Shown here: one piece after another, positions 8,092-16,100 of the stretch | Position numbering within the stretch: position 1 is the first letter of the stretch | Layout of the letters: each line of letters begins with the position of its first letter | Assembly: GCA_033764095.1 (NCBI GenBank) | Contig: JANRJF010000227.1 | Coordinates: forward strand, 1-40,586 | Direction of reading: 5' to 3' | Source of the DNA: JBDTMT01 sp033764095 | GTDB taxonomy: Bacteria; Desulfobacterota; Binatia; HRBIN30; CADEER01 | Length of the DNA stretch: 40,586 nt | Program-made: the position numbers and the translations under genes | The notes under the pieces: generated by a model | What the model was told of the DNA's origin: nothing | Seen by the model: only the letters and a program-made list of their open reading frames with translations | Databases searched by the model: none

Positions 8092-8703
8092 ATGTCGGCT
8101 GATTCGTCCCTCGACGCGCGCGCGGCGCTGGCCGCCAGCGTGCGACGCCTGATCCACGCCACCGTCACCGTCGCCGACGACGCCGCGTTGCTCAACGACG
8201 CCGCGGCGCGCATCGACGCGCTCGCCGCGACGCTCGCCGCGGCGGCGCCGGATCCGCCGCTGTCGCGCTATCCGGGCGGCGGCGAGTCGCCGTCCGACTG
8301 GATGCCGTTCGACGCGGTGATGGGCAGGTGGAACCCGCTCGCCGCGCCGCTGACGATCGGCGCCGAGAACGGCCGCGCCGTCGGGACGGTCAGCTTCGAC
8401 ACGCCCTACGAGGGCCCGCCCGGCTGCGTGCACGGCGCGGTGATCGCCGCCAGCTTCGACCAGGTGCTGAACGTCGCCAACCTGATGGAGGGCGCCGCCG
8501 GCCCGACGGCGCGCCTCGAGCTCACCTTCCGCGCCCCGACGCCGCTGCGCCGCCCGCTGCGCTTCGAGGGCTGGGTCGAGCGCCGCGAGGCGCGCAAGGT
8601 GCACAGCCGCGGCCGCCTGCTCGCCGACGGCGTCGTCACCGTCGAAGCCGCCGGCCTGTTCATCCAGGTCGATCCCGAGCGGGTGATGAAACTGCTCGGA
8701 TGA
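8092..8703 (+). CDS. PaaI-like hotdog-fold thioesterase
   Basis: 203 aa from ATG 8092. In-frame codons upstream would add an unlikely Ala/Pro-rich 24-residue leader and were not used. The C-terminal 130 residues show the acyl-CoA thioesterase hotdog pattern: FDTPYEGPPGCVHGAVIAAS (the G-P-x-G-x-V-H-G signature before the central helix), FDQVLNVANLM, RLELTFRAPTPL and a final strand ending FIQVDPERVMKLLG. The N-terminal 75 residues (helical, Ala-rich) are typical of the mycobacterial and proteobacterial 'PaaI family' proteins. It is likely to hydrolyse acyl- or aryl-CoA, substrate unknown. Divergent from wrbA. Confidence 0.85.
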   Translation: MSADSSLDARAALAASVRRLIHATVTVADDAALLNDAAARIDALAATLAAAAPDPPLSRYPGGGESPSDWMPFDAVMGRWNPLAAPLTIGAENGRAVGTVSFDTPYEGPPGCVHGAVIAASFDQVLNVANLMEGAAGPTARLELTFRAPTPLRRPLRFEGWVERREARKVHSRGRLLADGVVTVEAAGLFIQVDPERVMKLLG

Positions 8704-8733
8704 CAGGCGGCGCAGATAGTGCGAGCATCGCAT

Positions 8734-8753
8734 CCGTGCCGCGTTGAGCACGG
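8734..8753. other. Short hairpin between thioesterase and Uma2 genes
   Basis: CCGTGC (8734-8739) and GCACGG (8748-8753) with an 8-nt loop, 30 nt after the thioesterase stop. Possibly a weak terminator. No U-tract. Confidence 0.25.
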
Positions 8754-8771
8754 CGACGCGGCGGACCTACG

Positions 8772-9368
8772 ATGCCCAACGTGATCGAGCCGGTCGTCTC
8801 CACTTCGCCGCTGGTGCGGCGCTACACGCTGGAGGAGTTCTTCGCGCTCCCGGCGCCTGGGGACGGCAGCTACTACGAGCTGATCGCGGGGGTGCTGTAC
8901 ATGTCTCCACCGCCGGGGTTGCCGCACGCCTTATCGACCGCCGCCCTGAACAGGATTCTCGCCCGCTACTGTGATGCACATCCGGAGCGCTGCACGTTGT
9001 TCATCCCTCGCACGGCGATCGCAACCGCGAACACCTATCTGGAGCCGGACTTGTTCCTCGTCCGCAACGAGCGGTTGGGCGAGATCGGCGCCGGCATCCT
9101 GCGCTGCGCCGACCTCGTGATCGAGGTGCTGTCGCCCGGTAGCGCGGCCTACGACAGCACCACCAAGGCGGATACGTACGCGGCGCTCGGGGTCAGCGAG
9201 CTGTGGCTGGTGGACCTGAAGACGCAGAGCATCGAACAGCGCGTCCTGCACGGTGCGACGTACACGACACACGGCCCGTTTCGCGGCGCTGAGATCCTGC
9301 AGAGCGCGGTGTTCGAAGGATTGGCGGTGCGGCCCGACGAGCTGTTCCCCCGTCCCGACCGCGGCTAG
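8772..9368 (+). CDS. Uma2-family (DUF820) restriction-endonuclease-fold protein
   Basis: 198 aa. The Uma2 family has a PD-(D/E)XK nuclease fold, but its biological role is not established. The family pattern is visible: YTLEEFFALP at the N-terminus, YYELIAGVLYMSPPP, LEPDLFLVRNER (first acidic metal ligand), CADLVIEVLSPGSAAYDSTTKADTYAALGVSELWLVD (E-V-LSPS..D...K..-Y...GV-EyW-vD), and TQSIEQRVL. The active-site residues Asp (EPDL), Glu (IEVLS) and the K region are retained, so it may be catalytically competent. It stands alone, tail-to-tail with the FAD monooxygenase (4 nt between the stops). Confidence 0.88.
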   Translation: MPNVIEPVVSTSPLVRRYTLEEFFALPAPGDGSYYELIAGVLYMSPPPGLPHALSTAALNRILARYCDAHPERCTLFIPRTAIATANTYLEPDLFLVRNERLGEIGAGILRCADLVIEVLSPGSAAYDSTTKADTYAALGVSELWLVDLKTQSIEQRVLHGATYTTHGPFRGAEILQSAVFEGLAVRPDELFPRPDRG

Positions 9369-9372
9369 CGGC

Positions 9373-10605
9373 TCACGCGAACAGCCGCTCGCGGGTCGCG
9401 TCCTCGAACGCCTCGACGGGCACGTTGTCGGGCCCGACCAGCGTCGCGAGCAGCGGCAGGACGAGGGTCGGATCCTGCATCTGGCGCTCGTGTGCGCGCC
9501 GCCGGCGCGCCTCGGCCTCGGGCCCGAACTCGTTGTGCAGCGTCGCCATCAGCGCCGCGGCGAAGCGCAGCCGGCGCATGCGCTCGCGCCGTTCGGCGGC
9601 GTAGGCGTCGAAGATCGCCGGCGTCCAGTCGCGCGCGTCGAGCAGCGCATCGCGCACCTGGCGCACGTCGCGCAGCGTGATCGAGAGGCCCTGGCCGATG
9701 ATCGGATCGTTCGACCCGGCCGCGTCGCCGATCAGCACGACGCCGGGGCGCGCGACGGCGTCGGTCCAGGTGTCCTCGTTCGGATACGAGTGGCAGGGGC
9801 CGGCCGGCCGCGCGTTGGCGATGTGCTCGCTGCCCGCCAGGCAGCGGACGCGGAACGCGTCGAGAAAGGCCTGCGGCGCCCGCGCGCCGGCGAGGCGCTG
9901 CGCCTGCGCGCTGGCGTAGCCGAGGTAGAGGCGCAGCCGGCCGCCGCCCTGCGGGAAGACGAGGAAGTGCACGTCGTCCTCCGAGCCGATCGTCTGCACC
10001 TCGTCCGGCCAGCCGTCGGCGCCCTCGACCAGCATGCCGGCGAAGAGGTGGTGGGTCGGATCGCGGTGCAGCTCGAGCCCGACCTGGCGCCGCACCGTCG
10101 AGCCACGTCCGTCGGCCCCGACGATCAAGCGGCAGGTCGCATGGCGAATCTGCCCGTCGTGGACGTACTGCACGGCCGGTGTGCCGTCGATCGCGGCGCG
10201 CGCATCGCTGGCGCCGCGCCGCACCACGGCGCCGGCGCGCGCCGCTTCGTCGATCAGCAGTTGGCAGAGCGCCGGGTGGCCGTAGCAGAGCGGACCGGGA
10301 ATGCCGGGCAGCAGGCTGGTGAGGTCGAGCGTCATCGCCGCCGCCATCTCGGCGGTGACGTCGGGGCCGGAGGGCTGATGGCGCGCCAGGTGATGGCCAC
10401 CGGCGGCGCGCACGGCCTCGTAGAGGCCGAGCGCCTTCAGCTCGACCACCCCCCACGGCGCCATCCACTCGCCGCGCACGTGGTCGCGGTAGACGGTCGA
10501 CTTCTCCAGCACCAGCAGCGACAGGCCGGCGCGCGCCAGGCTGGTCGCCAAGGCGGCGCCGCCGATGCCACCGCCGATCACCACGACGTCGAAGTGCTCG
10601 CCCAT
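9373..10605 (-). CDS. FAD-dependent monooxygenase (PHBH-type)
   Basis: 410 aa from ATG 10605, which follows GAGAGGAG and begins directly at the FAD-binding fold. A longer reading up to 10767 would include repeat DNA and was rejected. Motifs of class A flavoprotein hydroxylases are present: VVVIGGGIGGAALATSLARAG (FAD Rossmann loop), the central IVGADGRGSTVRRQ (DG motif), and GDAAGSNDPIIGQGLSITLRD (the GD motif binding the FAD ribityl chain). Such enzymes hydroxylate or epoxidise aromatic, polyketide or isoprenoid substrates, or reduce geranylgeranyl groups. The substrate here is unknown. It stands alone, bounded by a repeat-rich leader. Confidence 0.9.
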   Translation of the reverse strand: MGEHFDVVVIGGGIGGAALATSLARAGLSLLVLEKSTVYRDHVRGEWMAPWGVVELKALGLYEAVRAAGGHHLARHQPSGPDVTAEMAAAMTLDLTSLLPGIPGPLCYGHPALCQLLIDEAARAGAVVRRGASDARAAIDGTPAVQYVHDGQIRHATCRLIVGADGRGSTVRRQVGLELHRDPTHHLFAGMLVEGADGWPDEVQTIGSEDDVHFLVFPQGGGRLRLYLGYASAQAQRLAGARAPQAFLDAFRVRCLAGSEHIANARPAGPCHSYPNEDTWTDAVARPGVVLIGDAAGSNDPIIGQGLSITLRDVRQVRDALLDARDWTPAIFDAYAAERRERMRRLRFAAALMATLHNEFGPEAEARRRRAHERQMQDPTLVLPLLATLVGPDNVPVEAFEDATRERLFA

Positions 10606-10922
10606 GCCGGTCTCCTCTCGCGCGCGGCGGCGATCGGTCAAGCGTCCGTGCTCTCCGCGCCGCAACGCGACACGGATTGCACGGAGCTCATCGCGTGATC
10701 GCACGGATAGTGCGTCGGCGGTCGGGGAGATCCAGCTACCCTTGAAGGGACAGAAGGGATTCGCCACAGAGGCACAGAGTCCCAGAGAAGGCGGTCGCTG
10801 CGCTGCACGCGCGCCATGCCGTCAACGCCATCGACAAAGGGGTTGGGACACGCTGCGCCTGCGCACGGGATCCTATGCTCTCTGTGCACTCTGTGTCTCT
10901 GTGGTGAATTTCTTTTGTCACA
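10606..10922. repeat. 317-nt gene-free gap with 'CACAGAGGCACAGAG' palindrome, copy 2
   Basis: No gene is seen. Arms at about 10754-10790 and 10878-10914 are imperfect reverse complements of the same family as 1131-1218 (shared cores CCACAGAGGCACAGAGT and TCTCTGTGGTGAAT), separated by about 90 nt. The segment before the left arm (10606-10753) should hold the promoter of the FAD monooxygenase on the minus strand, but no good -35/-10 pair is evident. Confidence 0.7.
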
Positions 10923-12299
10923 TCACGGCTCGTTGGGGCTCAGCAGCGCGACGATCGGCTGGCCGTCGACCGGCACGCCGGGGGCGATGCCGAGCAGTTG
11001 CGTGACGGTCGGGTGGATGTCGATCGCATCGACGCGCTCGAGCTGCTTGCCGCGCTGCACGCCGTCGCCCCAGGCGAAGAAGGCGCCCTGCACGCCGGGC
11101 GTGTCGGGCGGGTAGCCGTGGCTGGCGTGCAGGCTGGAGCGCGCGTCGACCGTCTCCGGGCCGACCCAGGCGAGCCAGCGCACGTACCAGGGCAGTTGGC
11201 CGCGGTCCTCGATCACGTAGGGCGGCTTGGCGGAGAGGATGAGGTCGCCGACGCGCGGGCCGCTACCGAGGTGCGCCCACGCCGGTGGCGCCTCCGGTCG
11301 AATGATATCGAAGCTGTCGTACGGCGTGAGCGCCTCGATCGCCTGCGGGCGCGTCGCGGGATCGTCGAGGTAGATGAACGCCGTCGTCCCGGTCGCGACC
11401 ATGCGCGCGGCGATGCCGTGGCGGCGCAGCAGGTACTCGACGTTGATCAGCTCGGCGGTCGGCCGCATGCCGTGGTCGGTGGTGACGATCAGCGCCGCGT
11501 TGCCGATGCGCTCCAGGGCGGCGAGCACCGTGCCGACGGCGCGGTCGGTCTCCGCCACCGCGGCGCGCACCTCGGGCGAGTCCATGCCTTTGAAATGCGC
11601 GGCGCTGTCGGGTCCGCGGAAGTAAGCGAGGATCAGCTGCGGCCGCTCGGTCGCCGGACGCGCCAGCAGGTCGACGACCTGTTGCGCGCGCGCGGTATCG
11701 GTCGGGTACTCCTTCCAGGTCGCCTCGTAGGCGACATCGCGCGCCAGCTTGCCGCGCGTCGCCGAAACCGCGCCGTACCAGCCGAGCGCCGCGCTCGGCA
11801 CACCCTGGCGCTCGGCGACCTGGTGCAGATGCTCGCAGCCGCTCGCCCAGTCGGCATCGCGCGAGTGGTCGTAGAAGCCGCGCTGCGGATCGAAGAAGCG
11901 GTTGGTAACGATGCCGTGGTGCTCCGGCCAGCAGCCGGTGCTGATGGTGAAGCCGCCGGTCAGCGAGATGCTGGGGAACGGCGGCACCATGTTGTTCGAC
12001 CACGCGCCCTCGCGGCGCAGGCGATCGAGCGCCGGGGTCGCCTGGCCCTCCAGCATCGCCGGCGCGAGGCCGTCGAACACCATCATCACCACGGTGCGCC
12101 GCGCCGGTGACTGCGGCGGCGCGCCGGCCGGTGGCTGGAACGGCCCGGGCGCCGTGACCGCCTTCGTGTGGCGGGTCGTCTCGGCCGGATACTCGCCGCC
12201 GGTCCACCAGATCCCCACCGCGGTCAGCAGCACCGCGGCGAGCACCAGCAGCTCGATGATGCGAGTCAGGCGACGGAGCGGACTGCGTTGGCGCGCCAT
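10923..12299 (-). CDS. Membrane-anchored nucleotide pyrophosphatase/phosphodiesterase (alkaline phosphatase superfamily)
   Basis: 458 aa from ATG 12299 (a TTG 36 nt upstream is possible). A single N-terminal membrane anchor (IIELLVLAAVLLTAVGIWW) places the catalytic domain outside the cytoplasm. The domain follows the NPP/autotaxin pattern: VVMMVFDGLAP (first metal Asp), NNMVPPFPSISLTGG (nucleophile region, where the second Ser of FPSIS takes the usual Thr place), STGCWPEHHGIVTNRFFDP, ILAYFRGPDSAAHFKG (Asp and His ligands), ALIVTTDHGM (Asp-His) and ASHGYPPDTPGVQGAFFAWG (last His). Likely hydrolyses phosphodiesters or pyrophosphates, substrate unknown. Tandem with the penicillin-acylase gene upstream, with a palindrome between them. 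Confidence 0.88.
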   Translation of the reverse strand: MARQRSPLRRLTRIIELLVLAAVLLTAVGIWWTGGEYPAETTRHTKAVTAPGPFQPPAGAPPQSPARRTVVMMVFDGLAPAMLEGQATPALDRLRREGAWSNNMVPPFPSISLTGGFTISTGCWPEHHGIVTNRFFDPQRGFYDHSRDADWASGCEHLHQVAERQGVPSAALGWYGAVSATRGKLARDVAYEATWKEYPTDTARAQQVVDLLARPATERPQLILAYFRGPDSAAHFKGMDSPEVRAAVAETDRAVGTVLAALERIGNAALIVTTDHGMRPTAELINVEYLLRRHGIAARMVATGTTAFIYLDDPATRPQAIEALTPYDSFDIIRPEAPPAWAHLGSGPRVGDLILSAKPPYVIEDRGQLPWYVRWLAWVGPETVDARSSLHASHGYPPDTPGVQGAFFAWGDGVQRGKQLERVDAIDIHPTVTQLLGIAPGVPVDGQPIVALLSPNEP

Positions 12300-12347
12300 C
12301 GCACGCCGGCTACGCGAGGCGTGCGGTGCGGTCAAACCCTCTGCCAG

Positions 12348-12429
12348 AGCGATGAGCGATGGGCGATGCGTGCCGAGCCGAGACAGCGATCAGAAACCGC
12401 CCTTCGCTCGTACCGCATCGCTCATCGCT
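12348..12429. repeat. Palindromic repeat, 'AGCGATGAGCGATG' type
   Basis: A perfect 14-nt inverted repeat (12348-12361 and 12416-12429) around 54 nt, in the 136-nt gap between the phosphodiesterase and penicillin-acylase genes. It lies downstream of the acylase stop on the minus strand, so it could act as an RNA stabiliser or terminator. Confidence 0.7.
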
Positions 12430-12435
12430 GGGTCT

Positions 12436-14832
12436 TCAACGAAGAGCGGGAGGGGGATCGACGACGATGCGCTCGAGCGCGTTCGGCACCTGGTCGGCGG
12501 ACCACAGCGCCGAGCGGAAGTACTCGAAGCGCTGCCAGGCCTCGGCCCCGGTGCGAAACCAGGTGGTGCGCGGGTCGGCGCTGGGGCCGGCGGAGTGCGC
12601 GAAGAGCGCCTCCTCCGGCGTCGCGAGGTCGCAGATGAAGCGGCTGGTGGCGCCGACGAAGGCGTAGTGGACGCCGCCCAGGACCACCGAGCGCGACGGG
12701 TTGACCGTGTACTCGTCGCCCGGGAAATCGGCGTCGAGCGCGACGAAGGCGCGGCCGAGACCGGGCACCAGCGACAACGCGGTGCCGAGCCGGATGCGTT
12801 GCACGCGTCCCCAGCGCCAGGCGCTCGGCTCCGGCCCCTGTCGCGTCGCGAGCTGTTGCACGACGTGGAAGAACGATTCGCGGATCAGCGCCTCGACCGT
12901 GCGGCCGGCGGCGGCCTCGCAGTCGGCGCGCAGCGCGTCCTGCGGATCGAGCAGCAGCTGGTGCAGGCGCGGCATGGCGCGGCGGCCGCCGGCGTAGCGC
13001 GGCCCGAGCTTCGGCCCCAGCAGCGGCAGAAACAGGCGGCGCGGCAGATCGTGCTGCATCAGGGCGTACAGCGCCGCGCCGGCGCTGTCGCTGGCGAAGC
13101 CGCCGTCCCAGGCGCGCAGCACGGCGAGTGCGCGCCGCGCGACCGCGTTGCCGCTGATCGGCCCGATCGCCGTGCACAGCGCGTCGCGCAACGCCGGCGC
13201 GTAGTAGCCGGAGACATCGCTCTGCAGCGCCGCGAAGCTGGCGGCGTCGTGGTCGCTGCGCGCCTCGAGCTGCTGCTCGATGCGCGTGGTGCGGTAGCGC
13301 GGCTCGCAGTGCGTGGTGGTGAAGATCGCGTCGCATTGCGGGTCGGTGCGCGAGTTGGCGGTGGCGACGAAGCCGCGCTGCGGGTCGCGCTGCTTGGGCA
13401 TCGCGGCAAACGGCACCGACCCGTCCCACTGCGCGGCGGGATCGTGCGCGTCGCGCACGAACAGCCCTTCGGCGCGCCGCTGCGCGGCGTTGCCGAACAG
13501 CTCCCAGCCGATGGCGCCGTCGACATGCCCGTAGACCAGATTGAAGTCGAACGGACCGTCGTGACAGCGCGCCAGCCCGGCGCGGTGCTCGTCCACCGTG
13601 CGCGCCGCGGCGATGGCCAGGTAGCCGTCGAACATCGCTGCCAGATCGGAGGGCACCAGGCGCACGGCCAACGGCACGCCGTCGTGATGGGTCCACTCGG
13701 GGTAGAGCACGCCGTGCTCGCACGACTCCCATTCCAGCGTCACCGAACGCCCGAAGCGCGCCGGCATGGTCTCGCGTTGTTTGCTGATCGCGCCGCTGCC
13801 GTGCGGCGTGCGGTAACGGCTCGGATCGTCGGGCAGGCGGTGGACGCGATAGAAGTCGAAGGCGTCGCGAAAGCCGGTCGTGCAGCCCCAGGCGAGGGCG
13901 CCGTTGTGGCCGAAGCCGAAAGCGGGAAAGCCGGGGAACATGCCGCCCTGCACGTGATGGCCGGGGCCTTCCAGGTGCAGGTGGTGCCAGAACGTCGGCA
14001 GCGGCATGAACGGCACGTGCGGATCGTTGGCGACGATCGGCTTGCCGCTGGCGCTGCGCGCGCCCGACACCGCCCAGTTGTTGCTGCCGGCGGCGAGCGC
14101 CGGCAGCGGCGCCTCGGGCGCGTCGTCGTCGCCGCCGCCGACCCGATAGCTGGTCGGCGCCGCCGCCCAGGGGGCGTCCGGGTACATGCGCCGCGCCACC
14201 GCGTCGCCCAGCGCGCCGCGCACGGCGTCGAAGGTCCGCTCGTTCTCGAAGCCGGTGAGCGAGACGACGAAGGCGCAGGCGCGGCCGTTGAGCAGGCAAT
14301 CGGCCGGCTGCCAGGGGCGGATCGCACCGGTGAGCAGATACTCGGGCGGATAGACGCCGCGCATCGCCGCCAGGGCGGCATTGACCCCGTCGGCGAACGC
14401 TTCCAGCAGGCCGGCGGCGCGCGCATCGCAGCGGGTGAAGTCGGCGCGGCTCTGCGCCTCGAAGCCGAGCGGGCGGACGAAGCCGTCCATGTCGGCGATG
14501 CGTGCGCCGCCGAAGCCCTCGACCCCGGCGGGAATCTTGAAGTTGCCGAGCAGCTCGCAGAGCCGGCCGGCGCCGAGGTGGCGGATGACGTCGAGGAAGA
14601 AGAAGCGGTCGGCGGCCTGCAGCCAGCCGGCGGCGCGGTACAGGTCGCGCTCGTCGGCGGCGTAGACATGCGCGACGCCGTTGCCGTCGCGCACGATCTC
14701 CAGCCGCCCCAGCGTCCCTGGCAGGGCGGCCGCGTCGAGGCGCGGGAAGGTCCGCGGAGCGGGGGGACTGACCAGCGCGCCGAGGGCGCGCGCCAACATC
14801 GCCAGGCGGCGTTTGCGGGGCATCGTCGTCAT
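12436..14832 (-). CDS. Penicillin acylase family (Ntn-hydrolase) protein
   Basis: 798 aa. A family of amidohydrolases (penicillin, cephalosporin and AHL acylases) that self-cleave to expose an N-terminal nucleophile. The alpha-chain part has GVAHVYAADERDLYRAAGWLQAADRFF; the cleavage/nucleophile site is GSNNWAVSG with Ser250; then IVANDPHV and GFGHNGALAWGCT, the usual beta-chain order. The start shows only a short weakly hydrophobic stretch (LAMLARALGALVS), not a clear signal peptide, which is unusual for a family that is mostly periplasmic. A second Met at residue 4 is possible as start. It is divergent from glsA (227-nt gap). Substrate unknown; an N-acyl amide such as an AHL or an acylated amino acid is the class expectation. 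Confidence 0.9.
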   Translation of the reverse strand: MTTMPRKRRLAMLARALGALVSPPAPRTFPRLDAAALPGTLGRLEIVRDGNGVAHVYAADERDLYRAAGWLQAADRFFFLDVIRHLGAGRLCELLGNFKIPAGVEGFGGARIADMDGFVRPLGFEAQSRADFTRCDARAAGLLEAFADGVNAALAAMRGVYPPEYLLTGAIRPWQPADCLLNGRACAFVVSLTGFENERTFDAVRGALGDAVARRMYPDAPWAAAPTSYRVGGGDDDAPEAPLPALAAGSNNWAVSGARSASGKPIVANDPHVPFMPLPTFWHHLHLEGPGHHVQGGMFPGFPAFGFGHNGALAWGCTTGFRDAFDFYRVHRLPDDPSRYRTPHGSGAISKQRETMPARFGRSVTLEWESCEHGVLYPEWTHHDGVPLAVRLVPSDLAAMFDGYLAIAAARTVDEHRAGLARCHDGPFDFNLVYGHVDGAIGWELFGNAAQRRAEGLFVRDAHDPAAQWDGSVPFAAMPKQRDPQRGFVATANSRTDPQCDAIFTTTHCEPRYRTTRIEQQLEARSDHDAASFAALQSDVSGYYAPALRDALCTAIGPISGNAVARRALAVLRAWDGGFASDSAGAALYALMQHDLPRRLFLPLLGPKLGPRYAGGRRAMPRLHQLLLDPQDALRADCEAAAGRTVEALIRESFFHVVQQLATRQGPEPSAWRWGRVQRIRLGTALSLVPGLGRAFVALDADFPGDEYTVNPSRSVVLGGVHYAFVGATSRFICDLATPEEALFAHSAGPSADPRTTWFRTGAEAWQRFEYFRSALWSADQVPNALERIVVDPPPALR

Positions 14833-14917
14833 AGGGGTGCGCCGCTCCGGCGCGGAGGGCAGCTCCGGCTACACGATCCGCCGGCCGCCCTCAACTCCGC
14901 GCGCGGGTGAAAGTCTT

Positions 14918-14935
14918 TTGGGCAGCCCTGCCCAA
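14918..14935. promoter_or_regulatory. 18-nt inverted repeat in the penicillin acylase / glsA divergent region
   Basis: TTGGGCAG-CC-CTGCCCAA, two perfect 8-nt half-sites with a 2-nt centre, about 90 nt upstream of the acylase start and 125 nt upstream of glsA. The dyad shape and divergent position suit an operator, but it could also be a member of a dispersed palindrome family. Nothing else is recognised in 14833-15059. Confidence 0.35.
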
Positions 14936-15059
14936 GCCGTTGGCAGCTGGCACGCAGACGAGGCGCTAGTCGTAATCTAGCCAACGCCGGATTCGCGCGC
15001 ATGGTTCTTGCGTTCAGCCCCGCTGATACTCCGCATTCGCCCGCTGCCGACTGGATCGT

Positions 15060-16100
15060 ATGGACTCTGGACGCGACGACGTTTCCGCCCTGGTAGGTCA
15101 TTTCCGCGCCGTAGCCTCGCCGCTGCGCGGCTTCCTGCGCGAGTTGCACGAACGCTATCGGACGCTCACCGATGGCCAGGTGGCCGACTACATCCCCGAG
15201 TTGAGCAAGGCCGACCCCAACTGGTTCGGCATCAGCATCGTCACCGTCGGTGGCCAGGAGGTCGAGATCGGCGACGCGCTGCAGCCGTTCACCATCCAGT
15301 CGATCTCCAAGCCCTTCGTGTACGGCATGGCGCTCACCGACCGCGGCCGCGAGGCGACCATGCACCACATCGGCGTCGAGCCCTCCGGCGACGCCTTCAA
15401 CTCGATCGAGCTGCAGGAGGGCACCCGGCGTCCGTTCAACCCGATGGTCAACGCCGGGGCGATCGCCGCGGCCAGCCTGGTGACCGGCGAGGGCCCGGCC
15501 GAGCGCCTCAACCACGTGCTGGACACCTTCGCCCGCTACATCGGCCACCCGGTGCAGGTGGACATGGCGGTGTTCACCTCCGAGCGCGCCACCGGCCATC
15601 GCAACCGCGCCATGGCCCACCTGATGCGCAACTTCGACATCATCGACGCGCGCATCGAGGAGGCGCTCGACCTCTACTTCCAGCAGTGCTCGATCCTGGT
15701 CACCTGCCGCGACCTGGCGGTGATGGCGGCGACCTTGGCCAACGGCGGCGTAAACCCGCGCACCGGCGAGCGCGCGCTGGCGGTGGAGTACGTGCGCGAC
15801 CTGCTCAGCGTCATGTACACCTGCGGCATGTACGACTACGCCGGCGAGTGGGCGTACCGGGTCGGCCTGCCGGCCAAGAGCGGCGTCGGCGGTGGCATCC
15901 TCGCGGTCGTGCCCGGCCAGGCGGGCATCGGCATCTTCTCGCCGCCGCTCGACTCGCACGGCAACAGCGTGCGCGGCCTGCGCGTCTGCGAGGACCTGGT
16001 CGAACGCTTCGGCCTGCACGTGTTCGACGCGCGCGACGGATCCGGCGGCGGATTGGCAGCAGCCCTGTCGGCCCACGGCGGCGGCGGCGGCTCGACATGA
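15060..16100 (+). CDS. glsA: Glutaminase A
   Basis: 346 aa. Hydrolyses L-glutamine to L-glutamate and ammonia with a serine-dependent beta-lactamase-like fold. The family signature is clear: DGQVADYIPELSKADPNWFG, the catalytic S-x-x-K as QSISKPF (Ser81, Lys84), EPSGDAFNSIEL, RPFNPMVNAGAI, CSILVTCRDLAVMAATLANGG, MYDYAGEWAYRVGLPAKSGVGGGI and DSHGNSVRGL. The C-terminus carries an extra Gly-rich tail (GGGLAAALSAHGGGGG). The family normally ends near the 'GN-S-G' region plus a short helix. It is the first gene of a seven-gene plus-strand block, and its TGA overlaps the next ATG (ATGA), indicating translational coupling. In E. coli GlsA supports acid resistance through ammonia; whether that applies here is inference. 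Confidence 0.95.
   Translation: MDSGRDDVSALVGHFRAVASPLRGFLRELHERYRTLTDGQVADYIPELSKADPNWFGISIVTVGGQEVEIGDALQPFTIQSISKPFVYGMALTDRGREATMHHIGVEPSGDAFNSIELQEGTRRPFNPMVNAGAIAAASLVTGEGPAERLNHVLDTFARYIGHPVQVDMAVFTSERATGHRNRAMAHLMRNFDIIDARIEEALDLYFQQCSILVTCRDLAVMAATLANGGVNPRTGERALAVEYVRDLLSVMYTCGMYDYAGEWAYRVGLPAKSGVGGGILAVVPGQAGIGIFSPPLDSHGNSVRGLRVCEDLVERFGLHVFDARDGSGGGLAAALSAHGGGGGST

Noticed and set aside
8772..9368. Uma2 protein as evidence of a transposon or restriction system
   Set aside because: Uma2-family genes are commonly solitary, and there are no inverted ends, methylase or transposase nearby.
10606..10767. Extension of the FAD monooxygenase to a start at 10767
   Set aside because: The extra 54 residues are translated from repeat-bearing intergenic DNA, whereas ATG 10605 has a good ribosome site and begins at the FAD-binding strand.
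11902..14910. A 1002-codon plus-strand open frame opposite the penicillin-acylase gene, and similar long antisense frames at 2729-4744 and 34557-37058
   Set aside because: Arg/Ala/Gly/Val-rich translations without family motifs or ribosome sites, complementary to well-supported genes. Typical shadow frames of GC-rich DNA.
15002..15030. glsA promoter (TGGTTC, 17 nt, GATACT)
   Set aside because: The -35 matches poorly and the -10 only at four positions; too weak to call.
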